DNA from: Epiperipatus broadwayi
Taxonomy: Eukaryota > Onychophora > Udeonychophora > Euonychophora > Peripatidae
Direction: 5' to 3'
DNA: 64,000 nt
Assembly (NCBI GenBank): GCA_028023455.1
Contig: JAQFVV010006215.1
Span: forward strand, 1,124,580 to 1,188,579
The notes under the pieces were generated by a model. The model saw nothing but the letters and a program-made list of their open reading frames with translations, did not search any database and was not told where the DNA came from. The translations under genes were made by a program, and so were the position numbers. Below, one piece after another: positions 11,036-22,012 of this stretch (the first letter of the stretch is position 1; every line of letters starts with the position of its first letter).

Positions 11036-11455
11036 TTACACATACTAACTCCATTTATTTGCATTTTTATATTGGACTATTTCCATCATCTAATATGTGT
11101 GTTGAATGTCTTTAAAAAAATTTAACTTTATTTAAATATTCCAAATACATTCATCTGTTAGTAATAGCACATCAAACAGGTTAGTATATGCTCAATCGGT
11201 TATAGCATTACCTTAAAATTTAATACTCAATAATCTAAAAATCCAGGTTCAAATCCCACTCTAGTACTATCACTGGTCAGGCCAGCAACACCTGAAGAAG
11301 AGATGAGAATAATAACTCTTGAATCATTGTGCATACACTAACTTGTTTGATGTTCTATTACTAACAGTTGAATATATTTGAAATATTTAAATAAGATTAA
11401 ATTTTTTTATGGACATTCAATACACATATTAGATGATGAAAATAGACCAACATAA
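11036..11455. repeat. Family F inverted repeat with an internal tRNA-like SINE head
   Basis: Two arms of about 130 bp (about 11050-11190 and 11315-11450) are inverted copies, sharing for example 'catctaatatgtgtgttgaa' at left and its counterpart at right. Between them lies a tRNA-like stretch: an A box 'gctcaatcggttatagc' near 11191 and a B box 'ggttcaaatccc' near 11247. It is followed by CTGAAGA AGAG ... CTCTT GAATC (11292-11325), which looks like a decayed hammerhead (CTGANGA box, stem II, damaged GAAA). The combination recalls SINE-like elements with a pol III promoter and a hammerhead, such as Schistosoma Sm-alpha, though no identity to them is claimed. Confidence 0.65.
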
Positions 11456-11820
11456 AAATACAACTAGAACATTATCATCACAAACCTTCAGGAAAACACA
11501 AACTCCATTTATATTTAAAAACAATAAAATAAAACAAACATTTATGATATTTTTATATAAATACATGCATATATTTATAAACACATATACTCATAAATAG
11601 TATATATTCTATTAACTTTAACAACCACATAAATAAACAAATCTATTAAATATCTCTCAGAATATATATTTTAAGAATTATAAATTCCAAATGTGCATAT
11701 TGTACTAAATATCTACAAGTTAGACTGTTTGAAGTCATTTAATCCACTTTCTAATAATTAGTGGATTGGTTAGATAGAGTGCTATTCACAAGTTCATTAA
11801 ATGACTAGCTAGTTTAACCT
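11456..11820. other. AT-rich sequence, nothing recognised
   Basis: Only short A/T-rich words; a small inverted pair around 'ccactttctaataattagtgg' near 11742-11763 is the only structure seen. Confidence 0.45.
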
Positions 11821-11945
11821 ACCATATAATACTAAATCATCCATGCACTTTACTATTGTTACACAATGCTTTATTTACCACCCTCTTTTACAGTTTCGAT
11901 TGCCCCAGCAGTCTTCTTCAGAACTTTTATATTCAACTGCTAGTT
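11821..11945 (-). repeat. Family E half-element
   Basis: The sequence from 'accatataatactaaatca' to 'cttcagaac' matches the left half of the inverted repeat at 36.03-36.23 kb. The right arm is missing here. The minus strand holds the best preserved hammerhead-like core of this family (11893-11921). Confidence 0.7.
11885..11925 (-). ncRNA. Hammerhead-like motif, family E
   Basis: Minus strand: CTGAAGA (11921-11915, a permitted CTGANGA), then A, stem II GACTGC with GCAATC (one C-A mismatch) around loop TGGG, then GAAAC (11897-11893). Stem III is reduced to a doubtful AC/GT and stem I is not clear, so it is a candidate rather than a confident ribozyme. The copy at 36.1 kb has GATTGC/GCAATC, fully paired. 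Confidence 0.5.
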
Positions 11946-12412
11946 TAACCTATTAACATTCATTGCAACATGCACATTTAGAATCAATAACTCTTAAAAT
12001 AATATTAAGTGTGTGTATGCATTAAATAAATAATCAAATGGTTTATTGCTTTGGGAGTCCATAAGAGATTTGAGTACTGAAAATGATAGAACAGCCAAAT
12101 CAATGATGCTTGAGCCTAGAGTCCACCATTTGATCTCTGAGCCAAATGTATTTATTTCCATGGATTTACTTTATGTTTACAAAGGTTTTGAGATCAATTT
12201 TAATAATAGTAAGACATCTCTATACATTGTATGAAAGATCAATCATATTACAATTGTACTTTTGGTTTTACAATCAATACATTGACATTCATCTGACTAA
12301 TCCTTATTAATATGGATAACCAATTCTGGAAATTAGTTGAATTAACTATTGAGTAGATATCTGAAACAACAAAGCCTGCTTTTGATACTTCATGATCTTA
12401 AGGTTCACCAGC
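11946..12412. other. Unassigned sequence
   Basis: A 62-codon ORF at 12046-12234 shows no recognisable motif. It is slightly less AT-rich than its flanks and could be a scrap of a mobile element. Confidence 0.4.
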
Positions 12413-12540
12413 CTAGATATGATTCTTTTTTTTTAAGTGTCATAGCATCGGCTGGGATGCGAACCCGCAACCCGGGCAACCGCCTGCAAGGCAGTCGCGC
12501 TGACCTCTTGACCACCAATGCAAGACTAGATATGATTCTT
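12413..12540 (-). mobile_element. tRNA-derived SINE (family G), 15-bp target-site duplication
   Basis: Body 12428-12525 on the minus strand, flanked by ctagatatgattctt at 12413-12427 and 12526-12540. Read on the minus strand it is a tRNA-Ser/Leu-like sequence: A box near 'ggtggtcaagaggtcagcgc' and B box 'gggttcgcatccc', ending 'gatgctatgacac' followed by a short A-rich tail. It is the least diverged of four copies in the window (others at 13.85, 18.0 and 21.35 kb). The whole element is scarcely longer than a tRNA, so mobilisation must depend on another element's reverse transcriptase. Confidence 0.85.
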
Positions 12541-13283
12541 AAGTGTTGAACATGGCAGTTAAAGTCTAACTAAATATGTCAATTTTAAATTCTAATAACA
12601 GTTAAAAACAATAATTAGCAATAATATATAATTACACAAAAGTACTTTTGATTACTTAGATTTTGATTATATCAACTGAAATTATGTGCTTAAGTGCTAT
12701 CATAAGAAAAGCTATTAATAACTATGTATTTATTGAAACTTAATGCTTTCTAGGGCTATGTGTGGCCTCATATCCATGGTATTTTCAATTTTGAATTTAC
12801 AATGGAAAATAAAAGTGTTTTTTTTTTCAACTAATATTATGTGGATGAGAAACAGATGTCATGTGATTTTCTACAATCTATGCATGTATACCATTATCAA
12901 CAAAATGCTTATTTATTACAGAATTTTAAAATTATTTTATAAAAACTGTTTCTTTAATTTTTATTTTTTAATGATGTGTTTTTTTACAGATTCTTGTATA
13001 ATCTGAACAAATTTAATTTGAAGTTACAAAATTTTTCATGAGCAAAAAAAAAAACTGAAGCAGTATTAAATTGCCTTTCTTTTATACAATTTATATAGCT
13101 AGCTAATTGAATAGCATGATTTTTTCACCTATATATAATTTAATAACAATATTATTCTTGTTTTTTAAATATAGGATTTTTAAAATTTGGAGGAACATAA
13201 AATGAATTTTTATATTTTTCAATAAATAGGTTTTTTTATAAATTTAATTTGAATATTATTTAGAAAAGGTATAACATTTTTAT
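12541..13283. other. AT-rich sequence, nothing recognised
   Basis: The ORF of 87 codons at 12743-13006 is rich in F, Y, I and K as expected from AT-rich noncoding DNA. No repeat seen. Confidence 0.5.
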
Positions 13284-13769
13284 TACTTTTATTTCTGCAG
13301 GCAAAACTCTCTATACGTATTGCCCCTCAGTGCAAGCTAGAGTAATCAGTGGATGCAAGAAGGCTTGTGCCTAAAATCCCCATCTAGTGTCTACTCATCC
13401 AATATCCCCAGACTAGTTTCTGACTTGTGGCCTTTGTCAGTGAGGAGCCTTGGATCTGAGAGCACTGCACCTTTTATCTCTACTTAACTACAAAACTATG
13501 AGACTTAAATTGAAAACACTATAATATTTTCAATTCAAGCTTATCAGCTTATATAGTTATATAGGTCTGAACTCAGTTCAATACCCATACATTTTGTTGT
13601 ATCTTTGCTTCTTTAATGACCATAGCCACCACTATCCTATTAGGCAGGATTGATTACTCTGGCTTGCACTGAGTGGCAATAAGTATAGAAAGTTTTGCCT
13701 GTTTTAATAACAGTTAAGAGCAAGCATAAGAAATTGTGATCATGTGATGTTTATTGTACTTTTATTTCT
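13284..13769 (-). mobile_element. Family A fold-back element, copy 3, with 13-bp target-site duplication
   Basis: The element spans about 13297-13756 between tacttttatttct repeats (13284-13296 and 13757-13769). Its arms ('ggcaaaactctctatacg' at 13302 and its inverted partner near 13685-13702) are more diverged than in copies 1 and 2. The centre is about 170 bp longer, with 'ttcaattcaagcttatcagc' and neighbouring sequence. It holds a degraded hammerhead at 13406-13445. It ends with the family tail 'gtgatcatgtgatgttt'. Confidence 0.8.
13406..13445 (-). ncRNA. Degraded type I hammerhead (family A)
   Basis: Minus strand: stem I CCTCA (13445-13441) pairs with TGGGG (13410-13406); GAAAC and TAGTC are intact. 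The box reads CTGACAA instead of CTGATGA, so the invariant G after N7 is A, and stem II is damaged. Expected to be inactive. Confidence 0.65.
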
Positions 13770-13850
13770 ATTGATGTTATAACTTATTATTAAATTTGCT
13801 TAATGTATGTTCAATTTATATTCTATCATATGCTATATTTATATTTATAG

Positions 13851-13945
13851 GTTAGCATAGCTGCCTTCCACGCAGCCAATCCAGGTTCGCTTCCCGGTCA
13901 GCTGGCTCAGGTTCGCTTCCCGGTCAATGCTTTGATATTTTTTAA
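13851..13945 (+). mobile_element. 5'-truncated tRNA-like SINE (family G) with duplicated B-box end
   Basis: 'ggttagcatagctgccttcc' leads into 'caggttcgcttcccggtca', which is present twice in tandem (about 13881-13899 and 13908-13926), then 'atgctttgat' and an A-rich tail. The A-box half is only partly present. The duplicated B-box block is unusual among the four copies. Confidence 0.7.
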
Positions 13946-14669
13946 AAAAAAAACCAGTTCAATATTTTCCATTTTGTCATTTTTATAACTATATAACTTT
14001 TTTATTGCATCATAAAAAAGATTTAAAAGTAACCGTTTTATTTTATCATTGGCACATATGATGTAAAAATGAATAATTAACATGTTATGTCTTTATTCAT
14101 AGTCCAATTTTGAATGTTTAAATCATTTAATTTATTTAAAAGAGCTTCAATAATAATTTCAGGGCAGTAAATAAAAATATTATCAACATATTTAGCAGTA
14201 TGATTTAACATTTTTAAAGATATTTAGTACTCAAAAAGTGTTTTTATATTTGGCTAACAGTGCTTATATGCACAGCTATAGGGAGACCTGTGAGTCATCT
14301 ATTGGCTTCTATTTCTCACATAAGAACATTACGTGAAGATTGAAATCAAGAAAAGAGAAAAATTAAAAAGGTAATTCTTATAAATCGATTTAAAGCTGCT
14401 ATAATAAATAAACAATCTACTATTACCGACATACATCATTCATGGAAAATCATATATCATCTGTTTTTCATCCACATAAATTCAATTAATTAATAATGAT
14501 ACATTTTAAGTAAATGAAAATATTTTTGTATAATTACACATATATTGCTATTTTTTTTTTTTACTATTATTGTAATCTAAACTACTATATATACTAAATC
14601 ATAAATGCTAATAGTTAACTGATTATGATATGTAAATTACATGTCTGTAGCTTTCATTTCTAAACAAAT
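13946..14669. other. AT-rich sequence, nothing recognised
   Basis: No repeat or ORF of note. Confidence 0.5.
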
Positions 14670-15015
14670 TATCGCATATCTTTTCTCAAGGCAACAACAC
14701 TACAATTGATATATCAAAAGAAGCTAACAGTAATTGATACACTCAAATATGGCATTGACATTGGAGATTTTGCTGTTGTGAGGAGTGATACATTTTTTGC
14801 GCACAACTTCTGGCTAATGAGATGTAATTTGCTTATTAATTCAGCTGACATTAATCCTCTGCAATCCTTTCTTCAGAAAGTAAGGACAATGAGAAATAGA
14901 GATGTCAAATTAGCGCCACAGTTTGCCTGCGGAACTACTTGGGAACTAATTAATTAGGAATGGAGAGCAGACCATGGCTTACCTAATTCTGCATCTGATA
15001 ATACAAACTCTTAAT
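14670..15015 (+). CDS. Unrecognised coding-like segment, possible exon or element remnant
   Basis: An 83-codon ORF (14706-14957) reads 'MIYQKKLTVIDTLKYGIDIG' then 'DFAVVRSDTFFAHNFWLMRC', continuing to 'LAPQFACGTTWELIN' before a TAG. The same frame continues after the stop with 'EWRADHGLPNSASDNTNS'. The amino-acid mix (W, C, H, D, R, balanced) and lower AT content differ from noncoding ORFs nearby, so it looks like true coding ancestry. A pyrimidine-rich 'ttttctcaag' at about 14681-14690 could be a splice acceptor. I do not recognise the family. It could be an exon of a host gene, a pseudogene, or part of a mobile element. Confidence 0.35.
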
Positions 15016-15847
15016 TGGTATATAATAGATTGTTTTGCTTCCCATATCTGATCAAATCTGCACTATGTGTATAGCTATATGTAATGCATAAGTAATACAA
15101 TTCTTGATAATAAAAAAATTAGATTAAAAATGGAATTGAGGAAGGTTTAATGATGTAATTTATATAGAGAGAAAAAGATATTCCACAAGTTCATTTTTAG
15201 TCCAGTTAAATAGGTACACCATATTTGAGTTAAACAAATATATTCTCATTAGTTTGGAAATTTCTAATTTAACATTCATAAATATATACTTTTAAAGTAT
15301 ATAATATATTATTGTGCGTGTACATAAAGTGTGATGTACTTAATAAAAGTTTATAAAAAAATATTTGTATTAATAATACATAAAAAAATATGGTTCTTTT
15401 TATATTAGTTATAAGGTTAACCGTTTTCAGATATATTTATTTGTAAATAAACTTTTTTTTTTTTTAATAAAAACTTTTTTTTAAATTGTTTAAATCTAAT
15501 ACTGCAATTAAAAAACAACAACAAGAAATGAAATTAACCATCATTATAATATTCATTTGACCTTGTTATTTGCGATTATTTGGATTTTTTTTCCAAATCT
15601 TGAAAAACCAGATTGTATGTTTTAACTAGGTAAAGACTCATTGAGGACAACCACTAATTATATATGTACATAAAAATAAAACATATTTACAGATTTCGTA
15701 TTATATTTAAAATAGTGGTTACAAAAACACTCATTATAAATACAATACTGTCAAACAACTTTAAATAGGATATATATCTAATTGATCAATTTATTTTTCG
15801 TTTTTGTTTTCAGATGTATTTGTATGCATATATATATATGATTTAAA
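15016..15847. other. AT-rich sequence, nothing recognised
   Basis: Several poly-T/poly-A runs (for example near 15453-15484). No repeats shared with the rest of the window. Confidence 0.5.
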
Positions 15848-16131
15848 TACATGTATATTGTCTATACTAAATTTAATGTAATTATAAGAGATTTGAACTC
15901 AGACTTTTAAATTCCCCACCGCTATCTAATTCATCGTATATAAGTGATACACATAACCACATCCACGTGAAAAAGACCAATGATCTTCAATATATGTATT
16001 CAGCACGAAACACTGGTACTGGGGATCATTTGTCTTTTTCACATGTATAGAATAATGTGTATCAGTTATATAAGATGTATTGAATAGCCGTGGTGGATTA
16101 GAAAATCTGAGTTCAAGTTTCTTGTAATGCA

Positions 16132-16132
<1 letters not shown>
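15848..16132. repeat. Family B fold-back element, copy 2
   Basis: The outer arms contain 'agagatttgaactcagac' at left and an inverted 'gaaaatctgagttcaag' at right. Inner arms include 'aaccacatccacgtgaaaaa' and 'tctttttcacatgtat'. The centre keeps the 3' half of the hammerhead (GAAAC followed by 'gatcatt') in both directions, but no CTGANGA box survives. An ATCT array begins exactly at its right end. Confidence 0.75.
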
Positions 16133-16495
<363 letters not shown>

Positions 16496-16602
16496 ATGAT
16501 CATTAGATGGAGCTTTACCAATAGCTCCTAACAAGCTTTTGTTTACATAAATGCTGAGAGAGATAGAATTCAAAATCTCTATCGTTGTCAACCACCTCCA
16601 GA

Positions 16603-16652
16603 CCAGCTGGTTTCAAACTTATGACTCATGTCAGTAAGGGCTGGGAGACTAG
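16603..16652 (-). ncRNA. Hammerhead-like motif with variant core, family C-a
   Basis: Minus strand: CTGACAT, then GAGTCATAAGTTT, then GAAACCAG. Stem II here has decayed from GAGC/GCTC. The GAAA box and a GTC triplet are present. Compared with CTGANGA the core carries two extra bases (CTGA-CA-TGA). Whether such a core can cleave is unknown. Confidence 0.4.
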
Positions 16653-17223
16653 AAACTAGATCTAAATCCCCAATTCTAAAGTCAGCATTTATCAAACATG
16701 TTTCTATCAGTTTGAAAGCATGAATTTATCAGACACATAATGTCTTAGTTTGAAAGCATGAATTTATCAGACACATAATGTCTTCAAACCCAGCTTAAAA
16801 AACTAGATAGCTATATAGCTATCTAGTTTGTTAAGCTGGGTTTGGAGGTGGGTGACAATGATAGAGATTTTGAATTCTTTCTCTCTTGGCATTTATGTAA
16901 ACAAAAGCTTGTTAGGAGCTATTGATAGAGCTCCATCTAGTGATCATAAAATGCAAGCTTAAAGCAAGTTACGAAATTTATAACTTGTTTTGATTATCAT
17001 AAATGTATATTTGAAGTTTTTTGCAATGATATATATTGCAGAGGCTTTTACTATATGGTGAAACTGAACTGATTTTAGACCCATATAGCTATCTAGTACG
17101 TTAAGCTGGGTTTAAAGACATTATGTATCTGATAAATTCATGCTTTCAAACTGATAGAAATGTGTTTGATAAATGCTGACTTTAGAGTTGGGGATTTAGT
17201 TCTAGTTTCTAGTCTCCCAGCCC

Positions 17224-17272
17224 TTCACTAATGTGAGCCATTAGCTCAAAAACAGCTGGTCTGGAGGTGGGT
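17224..17272 (+). ncRNA. Hammerhead-like motif with variant core, family C-a
   Basis: CTAATGT, then stem GAGC/GCTC around loop CATTA, then AAAAACAG with GTC. It has lost the G of GAAA. The paired stem and neighbouring sequence match the copies at 16.6 and 30 kb. Confidence 0.4.
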
Positions 17273-17425
17273 GACAACAATAGAGATTTTGAATTCTATC
17301 TCTCTTGGCATTTATGTAAAGAAAAGCTTGTTAGGAGCTATTGGTAAAGCTCCATCTAGTGATCATAAAATGCAACCTTAAAGCAAGTTATGAAGTTTAT
17401 AATTTGTTTTGATTATCATATATAT

Positions 17426-17805
17426 ATATATAAGCAATATTAATAATATTGCAACTGTACAAATTGAATTAAGTTCTGTAAGATGATAATTTAAATTAAA
17501 TATTCATTTTATTTATAGGATTTTTGGTAATATGAGGTAATATAAATTATTTTACATCTGATTCTGAATTTTCCTTAATATTTTCAAGAATGGGACTTGA
17601 TTCCAATAGAATCTAGTAATATTTGTTAGATGTCACTGTATTACTCTTACTAATAAATTAACTACTCAAAGGAATTTTTTTATTTGGATAAAAGAGAAAT
17701 ATCCAATGATTTAAAATTTTAATATCTTATTTTTGAAAATGTTTTACAAAATTTTGAATAAAATGTGATTAATTCACACTTTTTACTTAACAGTAAAATC
17801 TAATA
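17426..17805. other. AT-rich sequence, nothing recognised
   Basis: A short (TA)n run at 17420-17432 marks the end of the family C composite; the rest has no features. Confidence 0.5.
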
Positions 17806-18072
<267 letters not shown>

Positions 18073-18748
18073 TTAATATGAAAAAAACATGAAAATCTAC
18101 TTTAGTCCATATGTGGAGCTCCTCCTCACAGCTCACACAAAATGGCTCTGAAAGGTTGGTTTTGCAGCAATGAAAGGTGCCTTTTATATTTGGTTCTTTA
18201 AATGCCTTATTTTGCTGCTAATGTACTCTTTCATTAGTGCATTTTAACACAATTTCCTTATGTCTACCTTGTGCTTATCAGCATTTAACTAACTCATTTC
18301 CTCCTCTGTTTGGTGGGTGGTTCAACTGTTTCATGGGCCATAAAGTGTTTTATTCCCTCTTAGACTCTTAAATATTTATCCTACTCCAATTCTCTGTCAC
18401 TCAGAACTTGTTTATAAAGTTTTTTGTGTTGTTCCAGACCCCCCCCTTCTCTGGAGTAATTAACCACTTAAAATTCCATTCAATTTTCTTATTACTCAAT
18501 TAAAATTATTAATAAATTTTCCAGTGGTTTTTTTTTTGCTTTTACATCAATATACTTAATTTTTTCATTTCAAAATTGTTTTCATTTTACTTTTCATTCT
18601 TTCATGTGATGTGATGTGATGTACTGAGACTTCTCCTTAAATGGAGTCAGGAATCTCTCAGCAATTATACCCAGAAAAACTTATTAGCCACTTTATTTTT
18701 TATTCACCACTTTAAGTTTTCTCATATTCTGCTCCATCCCATTTCTAC

Positions 18749-19043
18749 AACATAATCTTTATAAACAAAGGCAAAACTCCCCATACAGTAGTGCCACCCT
18801 GTGCCAAACAGAGTAATCAATGGATGCCAGAAGGCTTGTGCATAAAATCCCTATCCAGTGCCTACTCATCCAATATCCCCAGACTAGTTTCTGGCTTGTG
18901 GCCATCATCAGTGAGGAGCCTTGATTACTCTGTTTGGCACAGGGTGGCACTACTGTATGGGGAGTTTTGCCTTTGTTTACAACAAATTATGTGCTAGTAT
19001 AGAGATGGTGATCATGTGATGTTTGATGGTTTAACATAATCTT
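18749..19043 (-). mobile_element. Family A fold-back element, copy 2, inserted in the retrocopy
   Basis: Insert 18760-19032 is flanked by aacataatctt (18749-18759 and 19033-19043). The second unit of the host retrocopy at about 19705-19715 shows the empty site with a single aacataatctt, which fixes the insertion exactly. Outer arms of about 60 bp ('caaaggcaaaactcccca' inverted at the other end) enclose a centre with an apparently intact hammerhead on the minus strand. The tail ends in 'gtgatcatgtgatgtttgat'. Opposite orientation to copy 1. Confidence 0.92.
18877..18916 (-). ncRNA. Type I hammerhead self-cleaving ribozyme (family A), apparently intact
   Basis: Minus strand, 5' to 3': stem I CCTCA (18916-18912); box CTGATGA (18911-18905); stem II TGGC (18904-18901) and GCCA (18895-18892) around loop CACAA; GAA (18891-18889); minimal stem III AC (18888-18887) with GT (18884-18883) around loop TA; cleavage nucleotide C at 18882, giving a GTC triplet; stem I closes with TGGGG (18881-18877). 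Every invariant base of the hammerhead core is present. Known role of the motif: RNA self-cleavage between the triplet and stem I, used in Penelope-like elements and retrozymes to release unit-length RNA. Confidence 0.85.
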
Positions 19044-20522
19044 TGTCAACTCTATGGCCTTTATATCTAAATTCCCCTTATCTTTTCCCAAACCCAGCAT
19101 AAAAACCAATAATCCACTTTCTGTATAATCACTTTTTTCATATTTATTCTTCTATAACTTCATTATAACTTCAAATGGTTTAAAGATGGCCATTGCCCCT
19201 AGTGGAAAAAATGTGCAGAGTCCTAAACTACATGAACTAAACCTTTAAAATTATCCAAATTTTATCCAAATTGAAATTTCAAACAAAACTTAACTAAAAA
19301 CATCTCAAAGGCTCCATCTCCTTGCCCTCTGGACTTTCCTCTCTTTCAGGCTGTGGTTTGCTCTATCAAAGATAAAAAGCAAATCAAAAAGAACAACATG
19401 ACCAATCATAATGTCATTCCAAGTACAACAGGGAAAACTAAAATTACTCATCTACAAAGGACAAAAATCAGCCTGTTGCATCTAAGCATAACTCAGAAAT
19501 CTCCTTATTCATCCCTGAAACCTCTAAAGACTTAACATGTAGCAATTCCTTCAAGATTAATGTCACATATGGATCCTCCTATTAATCCACTAAGGCAACC
19601 AAGCCTATCAGCATCGCTCCTTACCAAAAGAAACCTATTAGCCACTTTATTTTCCATTCACCACTTTAAGTTTTCCCATATTCTTCTCCATCCCATTTCC
19701 ACAACATAATCTTTGTCAACTCTATGGCCTTTATATCTAAATTCTCCTTATCTTTTTCCAAACCCGGCATAAAAACCAATAATCCACTTTCTGTATAGTC
19801 ACTTTTTTCATATTTATTCTTTTAAAACTTTGTTATAACTTCAAATGGTTTAAAGATGGCCATTGCCCCTAGCGGAAAAAATGTGCAGATTCCTAAACTA
19901 CATGAACTAAAACCTTTAAAATTATCCAAATTTTATCCAAATTGAATTTCAAACAAAACTTAACGAAAAACATCATCACCAAAGACCTTACTCCAAAGTC
20001 TCCATCTCCTTGACCTCTGGACTTTCCTTCCTTTCAGGCTGTGGTTTGCTCTATCAAAGATAAAAGCAAATCAAAAAGAACAACATGACCAATCATAACA
20101 TCATTCCAAGTACAACAGGGAAAACTAAAATTACTCATCTACAAAGGACAAAAATCAGCCTGTTGCAACTAAGCATAACTCAGAAACCTCCTCATTCATC
20201 CCTGAAAACTCTAAAGACTTAACATGTAGCAATTCCTTCAAGATTAATGTCACATATGGATCCTCCTATTAATGCACTAAGGCAACCAAGCCTATCAGCA
20301 TCGCTCCTTACCAAAGACTCTTCTTGCCTGGATTACACACTCTTTCCATATCGCCTTTCCATTTCATATGTATTCCCTTCCCCCTCACCATATTGTACTT
20401 GAATTTCATTTTGCCATGTAATCATCTCCTTATAAATCTTTTTAACTGTTGAGTATTTTGTCTTTTTGATGAATAAAAGCTTTCATCACTGAAAAAAAAA
20501 AAACAACAACATGAAAATCTAC

Positions 20523-21335
20523 CTATAGCTACATGATAGTTTGAATCATGATAAATGTTAATAAGTTATATCAAAACCAAATCAGACTCTTTATGAAAAA
20601 TGCATGAAATTGGCATAAAATTAAAAAAATAGATTTTAAAAAAAATCTGACAAAATTGAAAAATTAATATTTTCAAGTATTTTAAAATTAGAAATCATTT
20701 TAAAAATACATTCTGAAGTTAAATTTTATAATTCCTTTTATTAGAGTTGCACTGTTTAGATTCAATATAAATAATTTCTAAAGAAATATTTCTGTCTATA
20801 AATTATGTTTTTATAAATTATTGCAATATATCAAATATACGTAATTTGACTCACTATTGACTTAAAGGTGCTTTGATTCTTTTTTGGGGTCTTAAAAAAC
20901 TAATGAGAGAAATTTTCTACCAGTTACCTCATATATATGTTTTTGTTATTGGCCTGTGAAATTTAATATGAGTAAATGAATGAAAATGGACTGTTTATCA
21001 ACATGCATTATCCAATGAGATGAGTTTACTGATTTTTAATTCTGAATTTAAGAACAAAACCACGATCTTTCTTTTCAGATGCCTGATCAATTGGAATTTT
21101 TTGAAAGCAAGATGAAACTCTGGTTGATTGTGTGAATGAGAATTTTTTTATATTTACAATAATCATTGACAAAAGTAAATTATGCTCTCACATCTCAGAT
21201 AATATAAAGCTTTCAATGCAATACAACACTGGTGAATGAAGGGGTTTTTAAAAATAACCGTCTTACAGATCTAGGTTTTCATTTGATGTTGATCTTTTAA
21301 TTAAGTACTTGTAACTATAAATAATTTTCAAAAGG
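20523..21335. other. AT-rich sequence, nothing recognised
   Basis: No repeat, hairpin or coding signal seen. Confidence 0.5.
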
Positions 21336-21466
21336 AAGGATATTGTATTAGTCAAGCGTTGATGGCTGAGTGGTCAGCACAGCTGCCTTACAAGCAGTTG
21401 TCTTGGGTACGCGGGGTTCATTTCCTGGCCGATGCTTTGACACATGAAAAAAAGGATATTGTATTA
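21336..21466 (+). mobile_element. tRNA-derived SINE (family G), 15-bp target-site duplication
   Basis: Body 21351-21451 between aaggatattgtatta repeats (21336-21350 and 21452-21466). A box 'ggctgagtggtcagcacagc', B box 'gggttcatttcctgg', end 'gatgctttgacac' plus a short A run. The B box has drifted from the canonical GGTTCGANTCC, so transcription is doubtful. The 62-codon ORF across it has no meaning. Confidence 0.88.
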
Positions 21467-22012
21467 ATTGAAAAAAAATTGTCTAATATTAAATTGGACA
21501 TTGATGGATGTTGTGAAGTTAGAAAAAAATGTAAAAAGCCAATTTAAAAACAAAATTGATATGCACTTTACTTTAATAATACGAATATTTAAAGCCTAAG
21601 TTAAGAGCAATTCATTATCAATAAAAATTGGAAGAACAACAATATGAAGATTAATAGCATATTAAGCTAAGTGGTAAAATTAATTATTCAATTTAATGGA
21701 AGATAATTCAGATTTATGTCTCAATAAGCTCTCAATCTGATTAAGAAATACATTTTTATTTAGATATACGTAATATGTTTCATCAGATTAAATGAAATAT
21801 TTAAAAATCAGAACAAAAAAAAATTAATACTAGATTGAAAGAGGAAAGTGTTTTGGATGAATTTGAATATGTAAACACAAAAGAAAAAGAAACCAGACTT
21901 GTAAAATATGAAAAAAAAAATCTATAAATTATGAATTCTCTTTTTGATAAAAATCCAAAGTATATGGAAGCATTCAAGTTATAGTTGGATTGTACTTTTA
22001 TTAAAAGAAAAT
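21467..22012. other. AT-rich sequence, nothing recognised
   Basis: No features. Confidence 0.5.

Larger units (their letters stand above)
16496..17425. repeat. Family C (subtype a) composite: inverted plus tandem units
   Basis: A minus-oriented unit (about 16496-16800) faces a plus-oriented partial unit (about 16810-17070). That one runs directly into a second, more complete plus unit (about 17075-17425). The junction between the tandem units is at 'gacccatatagctatctag'. Each unit ends in 'gtaaacaaaagcttgtta', 'agctccatctagtgatcata' and a hairpin around 'gcaagttacgaaatttata'. A 36-bp duplication containing 'gcatgaatttatcagacaca' lies at about 16717-16788. Hammerhead-like cores are near 16605-16650 (minus) and 17224-17272 (plus). 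Confidence 0.8.
18087..20522 (+). mobile_element. 2.4-kb poly(A)-tailed retrocopy without an ORF, 14-bp target-site duplication
   Basis: Body 18101-20508, flanked by acatgaaaatctac at 18087-18100 and 20509-20522. It ends with an AATAAA signal (about 20471) and a run of A from 20491, the marks of a polyadenylated RNA that was reverse transcribed. No coherent ORF was seen. Inside, a unit of about 700 bp is duplicated in tandem: unit 1 18670-19629 (enlarged by a family A insertion) and unit 2 19630-20318. The two units stay very similar, with shared blocks 'ggctgtggtttgctctatca' and 'catatggatcctcctattaa'. A related fragment is at 0.8-1.0 kb, so this is a dispersed element, probably non-autonomous. 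A processed noncoding transcript is the alternative. Confidence 0.8.

Noticed and set aside
15960-16045. Hammerhead in the family B copy at 15.9 kb
   Set aside because: GAAAC and the outer stem are present but no CTGANGA box exists on either strand.
21351-21451. Functional tRNA gene
   Set aside because: A and B boxes are recognisable but arms do not pair as a tRNA, and the copy has a SINE tail and target-site duplication. The same holds for 12.43, 13.85 and 18.0 kb.
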